In this document: in pieces, positions 6,945 through 13,394 of the stretch | Position numbering within the stretch: the stretch's first letter is position 1 | Layout: each line of letters starts with the position of its first letter | NCBI GenBank assembly: GCA_016205965.1 | Contig: JACQSM010000104.1 | Coordinates: 1 to 16,263 of the forward strand | Direction of reading: 5' to 3' | DNA: 16,263 bases | Source of the DNA: Candidatus Uhrbacteria bacterium | GTDB lineage: Bacteria; Patescibacteriota; Patescibacteriia; SG8-24 | Made by a program: the position numbers and the translations under genes | Notes under the pieces: model-generated | What the model was told of the DNA's origin: nothing | What the model saw: the letters and a program-made list of their open reading frames with translations, nothing else | Database searches by the model: none

Positions 6945-9080
6945 TTATGCCTTATCGATCTTGCCCGAACGGGTCCAGCCCGCCAAATACAGCGCCGGAT
7001 TCTGGCAGTAACGCCAGCCGCCGACCAAACGCAGCAGCGTGCGGCTGACGGTGATGGCCGAGAACATCGACATCAGCACGCCGAGCGCCAGGGTGAAGGC
7101 GAAACCCTTGATCAGGCTGGTGCTGGTGTAGAACAGGATGGCGCAGGAGATCAGCGTCGTGAAGTTGGAGTCGCGGATCGAAAGCCAGGCCCGGCGGAAG
7201 CCTTCGTCGATGGCCGAGCCGAGCGGCCGGCCGCGCAACAGTTCTTCTTTAGTGCGTTCGAAGATCAGGATGTTCGCATCGACGGCCATGCCGACCGACA
7301 GGATGAAACCGGCGATGCCCGAAAGCGTCAAGGTCACCGGAATAGTCTTGTAGAGCGCCAAGTTGATCGACGAGTACAGCAGGAGGGCGAGGATGGCGAT
7401 CAGGCCAGGCAGGCGGTAATAGAGCAGCATGAACAGGGCCACGGCGGCGAAGCCGATCAGTCCGGCCTTGAGGCTGGCGTCGAGCGAGTCCTGGCCCAGG
7501 CTGGCGCCGACCGACTGCTGGCTTTCGAGCTGGATCGGGACCGGCAGGGCGCCAGCGTTGAGACGGCGTACCAAGAGCTTGGCATCGGCGATAGTGAAGC
7601 TGCCGGAGATGACGGCGGCGCCGTCGCGGATCGCCTCCTGGACTACCGGCTCGCTCAAAGCCTGGCCGTCGAGGAAGATGGCCACCGGCTTACCGACATT
7701 GCGCTCGGTGATTTCGGCGAAGAGCTTCTTGCCATCGTCGTTGAAGTCCAGGCCGACCTGCGGTTCGCCGGTCTGCGGCTGGAACTGGAGGGTGGCGCGC
7801 TTGACGTGCTTGCCCGAGAGAGCGGTGTTCTTCCAGGGCTCGGCCGGCGGGATGTAATCGTTGGCGCTCTTGGTCTTCAGGAGAATGTCGCGGAGACGAT
7901 ACTCGTAGACCGGCCGTTCGTTGAGCTTGTAGATGAGGTGGAAACCGAAGTCGGTTTCGATGACGTCGGAGACGGCGCCTTTCTGGAGGGCGAAGGCGGC
8001 CGTTTCGAACGGCGCGACCATGGCGCCTTTCTTGAACCAACCGAGGTCGCCGCCTTTTTCGGAGTTGGATTTGTCGTCGGAGTTCTCTTTGGCCAGGGTG
8101 CCGAAGTTGGACGCGGTCGCCTTGGCCTTGATCTCGTCGATCAGATTGCGAGCTTCTTCTTTGGTTCGCGTCTGCTCGCAGCCCTGGACGCCTTCATAAC
8201 AAATGAGGAGGTGCGAAGCGTTGACCTCGGTTCCGGCCTCACGGCTCTCCTCGTATTTAAAGACGTGCTGGCCGTCGAAGGAGGTCACGATCTCCGGAAT
8301 GACGGCGCCGGGCTTGACCTTGAGGTAGCCGATCTTATCGGCCACGATTTCGTAAGCTCCGGCCGGCGCGACGAAGCCGAGGTCGCCTCCCCTTTCTTTG
8401 GCGACCTGGTCTTCGGAATACTCTTTGGCCAGGGCGGCGAAGTCGGCTCCCCACGCGCGGGCCTTGCGGAGCGCTTCTTTGGCCCGAGCCAGCGCCTTGG
8501 CGTTGAAGGCGGCCATCTCTTTCTTCTCGGCAGCGGTCATTTCGCGGGACGGCTCGTTGTTGATTTCCTTGAATTCAAGAATCGGGGTTTCGCCGATCAG
8601 CTTGATAGCCTCGGAGATGTCGCGGACGCCGGCCAAGTCGACGATGACGCGCCATTGTTCGCCGGCTTTGTTGGTCTGGACCAGCGGTTCGGAAACGCCG
8701 AACGCGTTGACGCGGCGCTCGATGACGTCGCGGACGCCGGCCAGCGCTTCATCGCGCTCGCCATCGTCGATACCCTTGGTGTCGGCCAAGTAGACCAAGT
8801 GGGTGCCGCCCTGGAGATCGAGGCCGAGGCGAAACGGCACGCGCCAAAAATGCGGAATATTCACTTGCGCCAAGGCCGGTACCTTGTCGAAAGCGGCGTT
8901 AAGCCGATCGGCCCCGGCATCCCAATATTTAGGATAGTTGAGGTTTGCGGTTACGAAGAGGAGCGCCAGGACGAAAACGACCGCCTGACGAACCTTGCCG
9001 CGCCCGGACTTGGGCGCGAAAGCCGAGAGAATGAGTTTGCCGACGCCTGACAGACGATCTTTCCAGTGCATGGATGGCAT
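6945..9080 (-). CDS. secD: Protein translocase subunit SecD with embedded parvulin-type (PpiC) domains
   Basis: 711 residues from the ATG at 9080, longer than the roughly 400-620 usual for SecD. Helix 1 lies at about 31-48. The P1 base follows, with GLDLQGGTHLVY (86-97) and IERRVNAFGVSEP (120-132). After TPILEFKE comes an insert (about 179-399) where SecD normally has its P1 head. Residues about 286-392 are a full parvulin domain: ASHLLI with its His, GGDLGWFKKGAMV, PFETAAFAL and FGFHLIY. Residues about 199-284 repeat its later part (DFAALAKEYSED, GGDLGFV, GQHVFKYEE) without the first catalytic strand. The P1 base then resumes (DGQALSEPVV), followed by the membrane domain with GMAVDANILIFER (597-609) and IRDSNFTT. 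SecD helps release translocating chains; parvulins isomerise prolyl bonds. No Shine-Dalgarno site precedes any candidate start; the ATG at 9071 is the alternative. Operon with secF. Confidence 0.95.
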   Translation of the reverse strand: MPSMHWKDRLSGVGKLILSAFAPKSGRGKVRQAVVFVLALLFVTANLNYPKYWDAGADRLNAAFDKVPALAQVNIPHFWRVPFRLGLDLQGGTHLVYLADTKGIDDGERDEALAGVRDVIERRVNAFGVSEPLVQTNKAGEQWRVIVDLAGVRDISEAIKLIGETPILEFKEINNEPSREMTAAEKKEMAAFNAKALARAKEALRKARAWGADFAALAKEYSEDQVAKERGGDLGFVAPAGAYEIVADKIGYLKVKPGAVIPEIVTSFDGQHVFKYEESREAGTEVNASHLLICYEGVQGCEQTRTKEEARNLIDEIKAKATASNFGTLAKENSDDKSNSEKGGDLGWFKKGAMVAPFETAAFALQKGAVSDVIETDFGFHLIYKLNERPVYEYRLRDILLKTKSANDYIPPAEPWKNTALSGKHVKRATLQFQPQTGEPQVGLDFNDDGKKLFAEITERNVGKPVAIFLDGQALSEPVVQEAIRDGAAVISGSFTIADAKLLVRRLNAGALPVPIQLESQQSVGASLGQDSLDASLKAGLIGFAAVALFMLLYYRLPGLIAILALLLYSSINLALYKTIPVTLTLSGIAGFILSVGMAVDANILIFERTKEELLRGRPLGSAIDEGFRRAWLSIRDSNFTTLISCAILFYTSTSLIKGFAFTLALGVLMSMFSAITVSRTLLRLVGGWRYCQNPALYLAGWTRSGKIDKA

Positions 9081-9086
9081 AAAAAC

Positions 9087-9115
9087 AAAAAACGTCACCA
9101 GAATGGACTGGCGAC
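9087..9115 (-). terminator. Terminator of the Nudix/MazG operon
   Basis: An eight-base-pair stem with one G-T pair (9115-9108 with 9101-9094, GTCGCCAG/CTGGTGAC) is followed by G and then TTTTTTGTTTTT. It begins about 46 bases after the Nudix stop and ends just before the secD ATG. Confidence 0.85.
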
Positions 9116-9144
9116 ATAATAGAGGAGGCGCGCGGTATTTGCAA
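9116..9144 (-). promoter_or_regulatory. Promoter of secD-secF, overlapping the preceding terminator
   Basis: The -35 TTGCAA (9144-9139) and -10 TATTAT (9121-9116) have a 17-base spacer. The expected start, near 9109, falls inside the 5-prime arm of the terminator hairpin. The secD mRNA would then escape the hairpin and carry a short U-rich leader. Confidence 0.65.
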
Positions 9145-9161
9145 ACGGTCGACCTCGTATC

Positions 9162-9638
9162 CTATCTCGCATGAAGCTCGTGCCGGAGCAACCCTTCGGG
9201 CGTGCCGTCATAATAGAAGTCGCCCCTGAATTTGTTGCCCGTGAAGAACACCGGCATCCAGTGCTTGTCGTCCGGACTCATGCCCTCGTACGGCAGCACA
9301 GCAACGGGGAACCACTGCGGCCGCATCTCTTCGGACTCGACCGGCTCGCCTTCGATATCGGTGCCTTCGAAGACGTGCATTTCGAAAACCGTATTCGGCA
9401 CCTCTTCATGAAAGCAAACGATGCCGCGATGCACGAACGAACGACAGCTGATGCCGGCTTCTTCTTTGAGCTCGCGAGCGGCGGCAGCCAAAACGGTTTC
9501 ACCCGGCTGTACCTTGCCGCCGAAGCCGTTCCACTTGCCGGCCAGGAATCCCCTCTTTTTGAACCCCAGCAGCACCTGGTTGCCGCGACGGACGACGCAC
9601 AGCGTCACGACTTTTTTGACCGGCGCAACCTGTTCCAT
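9162..9638 (-). CDS. Nudix hydrolase, MTH1-like (8-oxo-dGTP diphosphatase family)
   Basis: 158 residues with a complete Nudix box: G41, E47, R55, E56, E59, E60 and G62 in GGKVQPGE and RELKEEAGI, the metal-binding glutamate helix that cleaves nucleoside diphosphate-X bonds. The preceding GKWNGFGGKVQPGE is nearly the human MTH1 signature. MTH1-type enzymes hydrolyse oxidised purine nucleotides, keeping 8-oxo-dGTP and 2-hydroxy-dATP out of DNA. WFP and LPYEGMSPDDKHW further on also match the MTH1 pattern, where the Asp pair reads the damaged base. The ATG at 9638 lies three bases after the upstream stop. Last gene of a three-gene operon with a second nucleotide-cleaning enzyme. The exact substrate is not proven. 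Confidence 0.92.
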   Translation of the reverse strand: MEQVAPVKKVVTLCVVRRGNQVLLGFKKRGFLAGKWNGFGGKVQPGETVLAAAARELKEEAGISCRSFVHRGIVCFHEEVPNTVFEMHVFEGTDIEGEPVESEEMRPQWFPVAVLPYEGMSPDDKHWMPVFFTGNKFRGDFYYDGTPEGLLRHELHAR

Positions 9639-9641
9639 ACG

Positions 9642-10043
9642 TCAGACCGCTTCGGCAAACGCCGGCTTCCTGGCCTCGGGAACGACGGTCGAGCCCTCTT
9701 CATCTTTCTTGAAGCTGACCGAAAACGACGGCACCAGGCGATTGTTATGCTCGTCGACGATCTCGACCTTCTCGTTGGCGACCAGGAGATTCACGGCGAT
9801 GTCGGCCAGCATCTCGCGGTTGGAATCGATGTCGAGCTTGAGCAGATCCATTTTTTCTGCTTCGCCGCCGGCCATGGTCTGATTCTCGATCGACTTCTTT
9901 TCTTCTTTGAGTTTGCGGAGTTCCTCGGTGATCTGCTGGTAGCGGGCGTTGCCGGCCAGCGCGTCTTTGATCGATTTGGTCAGGTCGCGGCGTTCCTTCT
10001 TCTTTTCCTGGATGCGGGAGTAGACCTCGTTGAGTGATTGCAT
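9642..10043 (-). CDS. Coiled-coil protein of unknown function
   Basis: 133 residues. Residues 1-55 are highly charged with heptad spacing (KKKERRDLTK, ELRKLKEEKKSIE), predicting a coiled coil. Residues 62-95 form a second amphipathic helix. A short strand-like part (VEIVDEHNNRLVPSFSVSF) and an Ala/Pro-rich tail follow. There is no signal peptide or membrane segment, so it is cytosolic. I recognise no family. It lies between the MazG-like and Nudix genes with gaps of ten and three bases, so it is co-expressed with nucleotide-cleaning enzymes. It could be a partner or scaffold, or merely a co-transcribed gene. An upstream AAGG serves as a modest ribosome site for the ATG at 10043. Confidence 0.75.
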   Translation of the reverse strand: MQSLNEVYSRIQEKKKERRDLTKSIKDALAGNARYQQITEELRKLKEEKKSIENQTMAGGEAEKMDLLKLDIDSNREMLADIAVNLLVANEKVEIVDEHNNRLVPSFSVSFKKDEEGSTVVPEARKPAFAEAV

Positions 10044-10053
10044 ATGGAAGACC

Positions 10054-10425
10054 TTATGTTTCTAAAATTTTTCGTTCCGTTTCAAGATCGCGTGCCAAGG
10101 CATGCTCCTGGGTGAACTTCTCGGGATACCGCGCCCGCAATTTGGCGATATTCTTCTCCCAGACCTGCTCGAAGCTGACGCCGAGCTCGGTGCACAAAAG
10201 CGCCAGATACCACATGCAGTCGCCGGCCTCCTCGACCAGATTGACGCGATCGAGCGGTTTGCCGTAGATCTTGGCCTTTTTGACGGCATCGAGCAGTTCT
10301 CCCGCCTCGGTCACCGTGCCCATGACAGCATGCTCGATGCGCGGCGTCACGCCGCCGGTCGGGCCGTAGCCGTAGTCGCTTTTGTCGGTCCGCATGGCGT
10401 TGGCGATGTATTCTTGGGGGGTCAT
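10054..10425 (-). CDS. MazG-like nucleotide pyrophosphohydrolase
   Basis: 123 residues, all-alpha. The metal-binding motif of the all-alpha NTP-PPase superfamily is present: E40-A-G-E43 followed after 22 residues by E66-A-G-D69, in VTEAGELLDAVKK and LVEEAGDCMWYLA. The C-terminal KNIAKLRARYPEKF matches small single-domain MazG-like proteins rather than the two-domain E. coli MazG. These enzymes hydrolyse (d)NTPs to monophosphates and pyrophosphate, cleaning non-canonical nucleotides or, in phage relatives, altering nucleotide pools. First gene of the operon with the coiled-coil and Nudix genes. The ATG at 10425 has no strong Shine-Dalgarno site. An extended -10 promoter lies about 20 bases upstream. 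Confidence 0.88.
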   Translation of the reverse strand: MTPQEYIANAMRTDKSDYGYGPTGGVTPRIEHAVMGTVTEAGELLDAVKKAKIYGKPLDRVNLVEEAGDCMWYLALLCTELGVSFEQVWEKNIAKLRARYPEKFTQEHALARDLETERKILET

Positions 10426-10444
10426 GTTGTGGAAATTCCCAAGA

Positions 10445-10453
10445 AGTATAGCA
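10445..10453 (-). promoter_or_regulatory. Extended -10 promoter of the MazG-Nudix operon
   Basis: TGCTATACT contains the -10 TATACT (10450-10445) with a TGn extension. The hexamer 17 bases upstream (10473-10468) reads TTTTAT, a poor -35 that overlaps the T-tract of the preceding terminator. This promoter would rely on the extended -10. Confidence 0.5.
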
Positions 10454-10469
10454 GTCGGCGACTCGAAAT

Positions 10470-10492
10470 AAAAAACGCCGTGTCAACGGCGG
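10470..10492 (-). terminator. Terminator of the 192-residue protein gene
   Basis: A five-base-pair stem CGCCG/CGGCG (10491-10487 with 10480-10476) encloses the loop TTGACA and is followed by TTTTTTAT. It begins three bases after the TGA at 10497-10495. Confidence 0.78.
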
Positions 10493-10494
10493 TT

Positions 10495-11073
10495 TCAGAC
10501 GGAACCGGGATGCCTGGTTTCGTGACCGTACTTGACGGCGACGTTGTCGAGCCGGAAGTACTCGGCCACTTCGTCGGGCACGGTCTTGCCGGCGGTCAGC
10601 GAATCGCGCGCCAGGCGCAGGATCTCTCGGGCGATATCGCCGTCGATGCCGGCGCGCACGCACTCTTCTTCGAAGATCTCCCGTTCGACTCCGTCCATCG
10701 GCGGAAGCATGGCGTCGTCGAGAACATGAAGCCGAAGCTCGCCGTGCAGTTCGGCCGACAGCGACAGGCTTTCGAGCCAGGCGCGCGTCAGATGACAGGC
10801 GGTCAGCGTGGCACCGCTGGTTTCGGCCGGCGATTCGTAGCGCCGGCGGCCCCGAACAATCAGGCCATAGAGCAGCATCGGCAGCCCGAACCGCAAAAAC
10901 CAGACCAAGCCATCGAGCTTTTCCTCCCAAGTGAGCGGATGCTTCTTCATCACCCGGCTAGCGAAGGGATCGAGCCAGCGCTCGAGCCTGACGATGACGG
11001 CGCGACTTTGGTCGGCGCTCGCCTGCGTGTACCCTTCCAAAACCAGACCACCATCCGACTGTTGCGTCGCCAT
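10495..11073 (-). CDS. Hypothetical protein with one membrane segment
   Basis: 192 residues from the ATG at 11073, preceded by GGGAGGT (11086-11080) at ideal spacing. The frame is open up to 11157, but that position is the -35 box, so the longer version can be excluded. Residues 1-50 are polar. Residues about 53-73 (LDGLVWFLRFGLPMLLYGLIV) form one hydrophobic segment followed by the basic RGRRR, suggesting the C-terminal part is cytosolic. Residues 90-175 look alpha-helical and acidic (GVEREIFEEECVRAGIDGD). I recognise no family. It is monocistronic, with its own promoter and terminator, between the second ABC exporter and the nucleotide-cleaning operon. Function unknown. Confidence 0.72.
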   Translation of the reverse strand: MATQQSDGGLVLEGYTQASADQSRAVIVRLERWLDPFASRVMKKHPLTWEEKLDGLVWFLRFGLPMLLYGLIVRGRRRYESPAETSGATLTACHLTRAWLESLSLSAELHGELRLHVLDDAMLPPMDGVEREIFEEECVRAGIDGDIAREILRLARDSLTAGKTVPDEVAEYFRLDNVAVKYGHETRHPGSV

Positions 11074-11128
11074 GATGCGACCTCCCGTGTTGGCGGACCG
11101 AAGCCCGCGGAAAATGAACGTAATGCGC

Positions 11129-11157
11129 AATCTATCACGGCGGCCGCTCTCCGTCAA
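11129..11157 (-). promoter_or_regulatory. Promoter of the 192-residue protein gene
   Basis: The -35 TTGACG (11157-11152) and -10 TAGATT (11134-11129) have a 17-base spacer, and TGA before the -10 gives an extended -10. The leader is about 50 bases. Confidence 0.68.
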
Positions 11158-11190
11158 CGCGAACCGGGCGGACAGACCTGGCTGGCGGAC

Positions 11191-11217
11191 AAGAAAAAAC
11201 CACCGTCAAAGGTGGTT
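11191..11217 (-). terminator. Terminator of the second ABC exporter, with the stop codon in its loop
   Basis: A seven-base-pair stem AACCACC/GGTGGTT (11217-11211 with 11204-11198) encloses the loop TTTGAC and is followed by TTTTTTCTT. The TGA at 11208-11206 ends the exporter gene inside the loop. Confidence 0.88.
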
Positions 11218-13116
11218 GGAAATCGATGCCGTGCCGGTCTGCGCCGGGAGCGCGATGACCACGTCCTGGTCGTCGGCCAGCCGGCGGAAGGTCGGCGAGG
11301 CGGCATAGAGCTCCTCGAACGATCCGCCGATGGCCTCGATCTGGGCGTCGTCCGCGGCGAGTTCTTCGGCCGAACGCAGCACGATGAACTTGGAACACAG
11401 ATGCCGCACGGTCGAGAGCCGGTGAGTGATGATGAGCGCGCCGGTCTCCTTGGGCAGCACTTCGGCCAGACCGAGCTGCACCATTTTCTCGGTCGTCGAG
11501 TCCAGGCTGCTCGTCGCCTCGTCGATGATGATGAAGCCTGGGCGCCGCGTGACGGCCGCGCCGATCATGACGCGTTGCGCCTCGCCTCCCGACAGCTTGA
11601 TGCCGCGCCGTCCGACGGGAGTATCGAGTCCGTTGACGAACCGCTGCCTGGAATCGAGACGGAGCCTGCCCAAGAGCTCCCAAAGCTCATCGTCGGAAAT
11701 CTTGCTGCGATCCGCTTCCGGCACGCCGTAGACCAGATTGTAACGGAGCGTGCCGTCGAGAATCTGCGCCTGCTGCGGGATGTAGGCGATCATCCGCTGC
11801 CATGAGGCGATCTGCACCCGACGCAAATCGCATCCGTTGATCAGGATCGCGCCCCCTTCGGGGTTCATGAAGCGCTGCGCCAGCCGCATGGTCGTGGTTT
11901 TTCCGGCGCCGCTCGAGCCCATCAAGGCGACCTTCTCGCCGGGCTCGATGACGAAGGAGACGTCCCGGAGCACGCTCGAAGTCCGGCCGTCCGGATCGCC
12001 GTCGCGCCGGTACGAATGCGAAACGCCGGCAAACTCGATCCGCAGCGGAACGTCCGGATCGACCGGCCGGGCGTCGGGCTCGTCGGCGGCATCAGGCGTC
12101 AGGGTCAGCGCGGCCATGAGCGAACGGACAGACGGCAGCGCCGAATTCATGCGGTGCTCGAGCTGGCCGATGCGCCACAGGTTGTCGGCGACGAGCGCCA
12201 CCCAATTGCACATCGGGATCAGCAGCGCCACCGTCCAATCGCCGAGCCAGACCAGCCGGATGCCGTACCCGAAGAGACCGCAGATGATCACCACGTTGAG
12301 AACGTCGCGGATGACGATCATGTCGATGAACCAGAGCCAGAAGCCGCGATCCTTGTCGAGGATCGCCCGGTTCCAACGGTCCATGAGATTGACTTCCTCG
12401 ACCTCTTTGCCGCAGGTTTTGACCCGCTCGATGTTCTCCCAGCGCTCGACCCGATGCCTGGTAATGGCGCGGAACTCGGCCTCGATCGGCGTGAGCACGA
12501 CCACCGCTTTCCGATTCAGGTACACGGCCCAGACCAAGTAGGTGGCGAAGATGAACGTCATCACGCCGCCGGCGACGAGGGCGCAGAGCCACAGAAGGAC
12601 GAAGGCCACGAGAAGCTCGCTCAAGACGGTGCTGATTTCGAACGCCGCCGTATTGATGATGTCGGCGATCCGGCCGCGTCCCTTTTCGGTGTTGGCCGAT
12701 GACAGCGTGCCGCTTTCCGCCAGGTGCTGGCCGAGCGACTTTCCGAAAAAGAGTTCGCTGAACCGGATCTCGAGCCGGTGATTGATCAAGCCGACGAATT
12801 TTTCGCGGTTGCGGGCGTACCACCAATGCAGCAGTTCGCGTCCCAGCTTCAGCACCGCGAATCCGGCGAAGCTCGCAACCACCATCACGGCATCATGCTG
12901 CGTCAATCCGTAGATGACGCCGCCGAAACTCAAGGGCGTAAGCTGGACGGCGATGCTGTTGCCGAACATGCCCAGGGCCGTCGAGACGGCCAGGCGCTCG
13001 CTTTGGCGGTCGACGAGCTGCTGCCAGACCCAGCGATAGACACGGAAACTCTCCTTGGTCTCTTGCAGATACTCGCGCCAGTTGGCGATGGAACGGGTTT
13101 CGATGTCGGTGTCCAT
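11206..13116 (-). CDS. ABC exporter half-transporter (membrane domain fused to ATPase domain)
   Basis: 636 residues from the ATG at 13116, chosen because AAGGAGG (13129-13123) sits six bases upstream. An ATG six codons earlier has no such site. Residues 1-340 form an exporter-type membrane domain with about six helices (roughly 45-75, 78-98, 160-183, 185-203, 265-285, 293-315). The ATPase domain has Walker A GSSGAGKT (400-407), Q-loop YIPQQ (445-449), signature LSGGE (508-512), Walker B FIIIDE (528-533), D-loop SLDS and switch H565, so it should be active. Such proteins dimerise and export lipids, peptides or drugs. A 50-residue tail follows the H-loop region. The linker (about 345-360) is rich in Asp and Pro. 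It is adjacent to another half-transporter, so a heterodimer is plausible. Substrate unknown. Confidence 0.92.
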   Translation of the reverse strand: MDTDIETRSIANWREYLQETKESFRVYRWVWQQLVDRQSERLAVSTALGMFGNSIAVQLTPLSFGGVIYGLTQHDAVMVVASFAGFAVLKLGRELLHWWYARNREKFVGLINHRLEIRFSELFFGKSLGQHLAESGTLSSANTEKGRGRIADIINTAAFEISTVLSELLVAFVLLWLCALVAGGVMTFIFATYLVWAVYLNRKAVVVLTPIEAEFRAITRHRVERWENIERVKTCGKEVEEVNLMDRWNRAILDKDRGFWLWFIDMIVIRDVLNVVIICGLFGYGIRLVWLGDWTVALLIPMCNWVALVADNLWRIGQLEHRMNSALPSVRSLMAALTLTPDAADEPDARPVDPDVPLRIEFAGVSHSYRRDGDPDGRTSSVLRDVSFVIEPGEKVALMGSSGAGKTTTMRLAQRFMNPEGGAILINGCDLRRVQIASWQRMIAYIPQQAQILDGTLRYNLVYGVPEADRSKISDDELWELLGRLRLDSRQRFVNGLDTPVGRRGIKLSGGEAQRVMIGAAVTRRPGFIIIDEATSSLDSTTEKMVQLGLAEVLPKETGALIITHRLSTVRHLCSKFIVLRSAEELAADDAQIEAIGGSFEELYAASPTFRRLADDQDVVIALPAQTGTASISNHL

Positions 13117-13141
13117 CTTCGACCTCCTTGTCAACGAACGT

Positions 13142-13168
13142 AAAAGCCCCGCCGTTCCGGGCGGGGCT
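13142..13168 (-). terminator. Terminator just upstream of the second ABC exporter (possible attenuator)
   Basis: A nine-base-pair perfect GC-rich stem AGCCCCGCC/GGCGGGGCT (13168-13160 with 13153-13145) has the loop CGGAAC and is followed by TTTTA. It lies 26 bases before the exporter ATG and 20 bases after the short ORF at 13302-13189. The T-tract is short, so termination may be partial. Confidence 0.75.
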
Positions 13169-13188
13169 CCGAAAAGACGGTTATGTCT

Positions 13189-13302
13189 TTACGAGGCTCT
13201 GCCAGGAATGATGCGCGCAGCCAAAACAAGCTCCGCGCCGTAGAGGACGGCGCCGAAAGTCGGCTTGAAGTGGAGATTGATGTTGATCATAGGTTTGCGC
13301 AT
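13189..13302 (-). CDS. Possible 37-residue leader peptide or small protein
   Basis: ATG at 13302 to TAA at 13191-13189 encodes a 37-residue peptide beginning MRKPMININLHFKPTFGAVL and ending AARIIPGRAS. There is no clear Shine-Dalgarno site, so translation is doubtful. Its position between a consensus -35 TTGACA (13349-13344) and the terminator at 13168-13142, ahead of an exporter gene, is that of a leader peptide in transcription attenuation. It could equally be a chance ORF in an untranslated leader or small RNA. It has no run of repeated codons such as those in amino-acid operon leaders. A small hairpin (AAAGAC/GTCTTT) follows the stop. Confidence 0.3.
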   Translation of the reverse strand: MRKPMININLHFKPTFGAVLYGAELVLAARIIPGRAS

Positions 13303-13319
13303 CACAAGAGTGATAAAAA

Positions 13320-13349
13320 ACCTTACCTTCGAACGGCCGAGGGTGTCAA
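13320..13349 (-). promoter_or_regulatory. Possible promoter of the exporter leader
   Basis: The -35 TTGACA (13349-13344) is consensus. The best -10 is the weak TAAGGT (13325-13320) after an 18-base spacer. It lies directly after the terminator of the first ABC gene, where a new promoter would be expected. Confidence 0.4.
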
Positions 13350-13363
13350 GAGGCGGGCAGATT

Positions 13364-13390
13364 AAAAAAAGCGCAGGTGAAAACCTGCGC
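13364..13390 (-). terminator. Terminator of the first ABC exporter
   Basis: An eight-base-pair perfect stem GCGCAGGT/ACCTGCGC (13390-13383 with 13378-13371) has a four-base loop and is followed by seven T (13370-13364). It starts four bases after the TGA at 13397-13395. Confidence 0.92.
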
Positions 13391-13394
13391 CGCG

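Noticed and set aside
6867..9050. A 727-codon plus-strand ORF opposite secD
   Set aside because: It is the antisense shadow of a clearly recognisable SecD. It has no ribosome site, membrane segment or motif.
9081..9098. GTG at 9098 as the secD start
   Set aside because: It would place the first codons inside the terminator hairpin and T-tract (ACG TTT TTT GTT TTT), upstream of any conserved SecD sequence. The ATG at 9080 follows immediately.
10481..10486. TTGACA in the terminator loop as a -35 box for the MazG operon
   Set aside because: No -10-like sequence follows at 16 to 18 bases (AGTCGC at 17). The TATACT box is 30 bases away and is better explained as an extended -10 promoter.
11074..11157. 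A longer N-terminus for the 192-residue protein, starting at 11157
   Set aside because: The region contains the -35 and -10 boxes, and a strong GGGAGGT precedes the ATG at 11073.
10102..11805. A 567-codon plus-strand ORF spanning several minus-strand genes
   Set aside because: It runs across gene boundaries, promoters and terminators of the opposite strand, and its composition is typical of a shadow frame.
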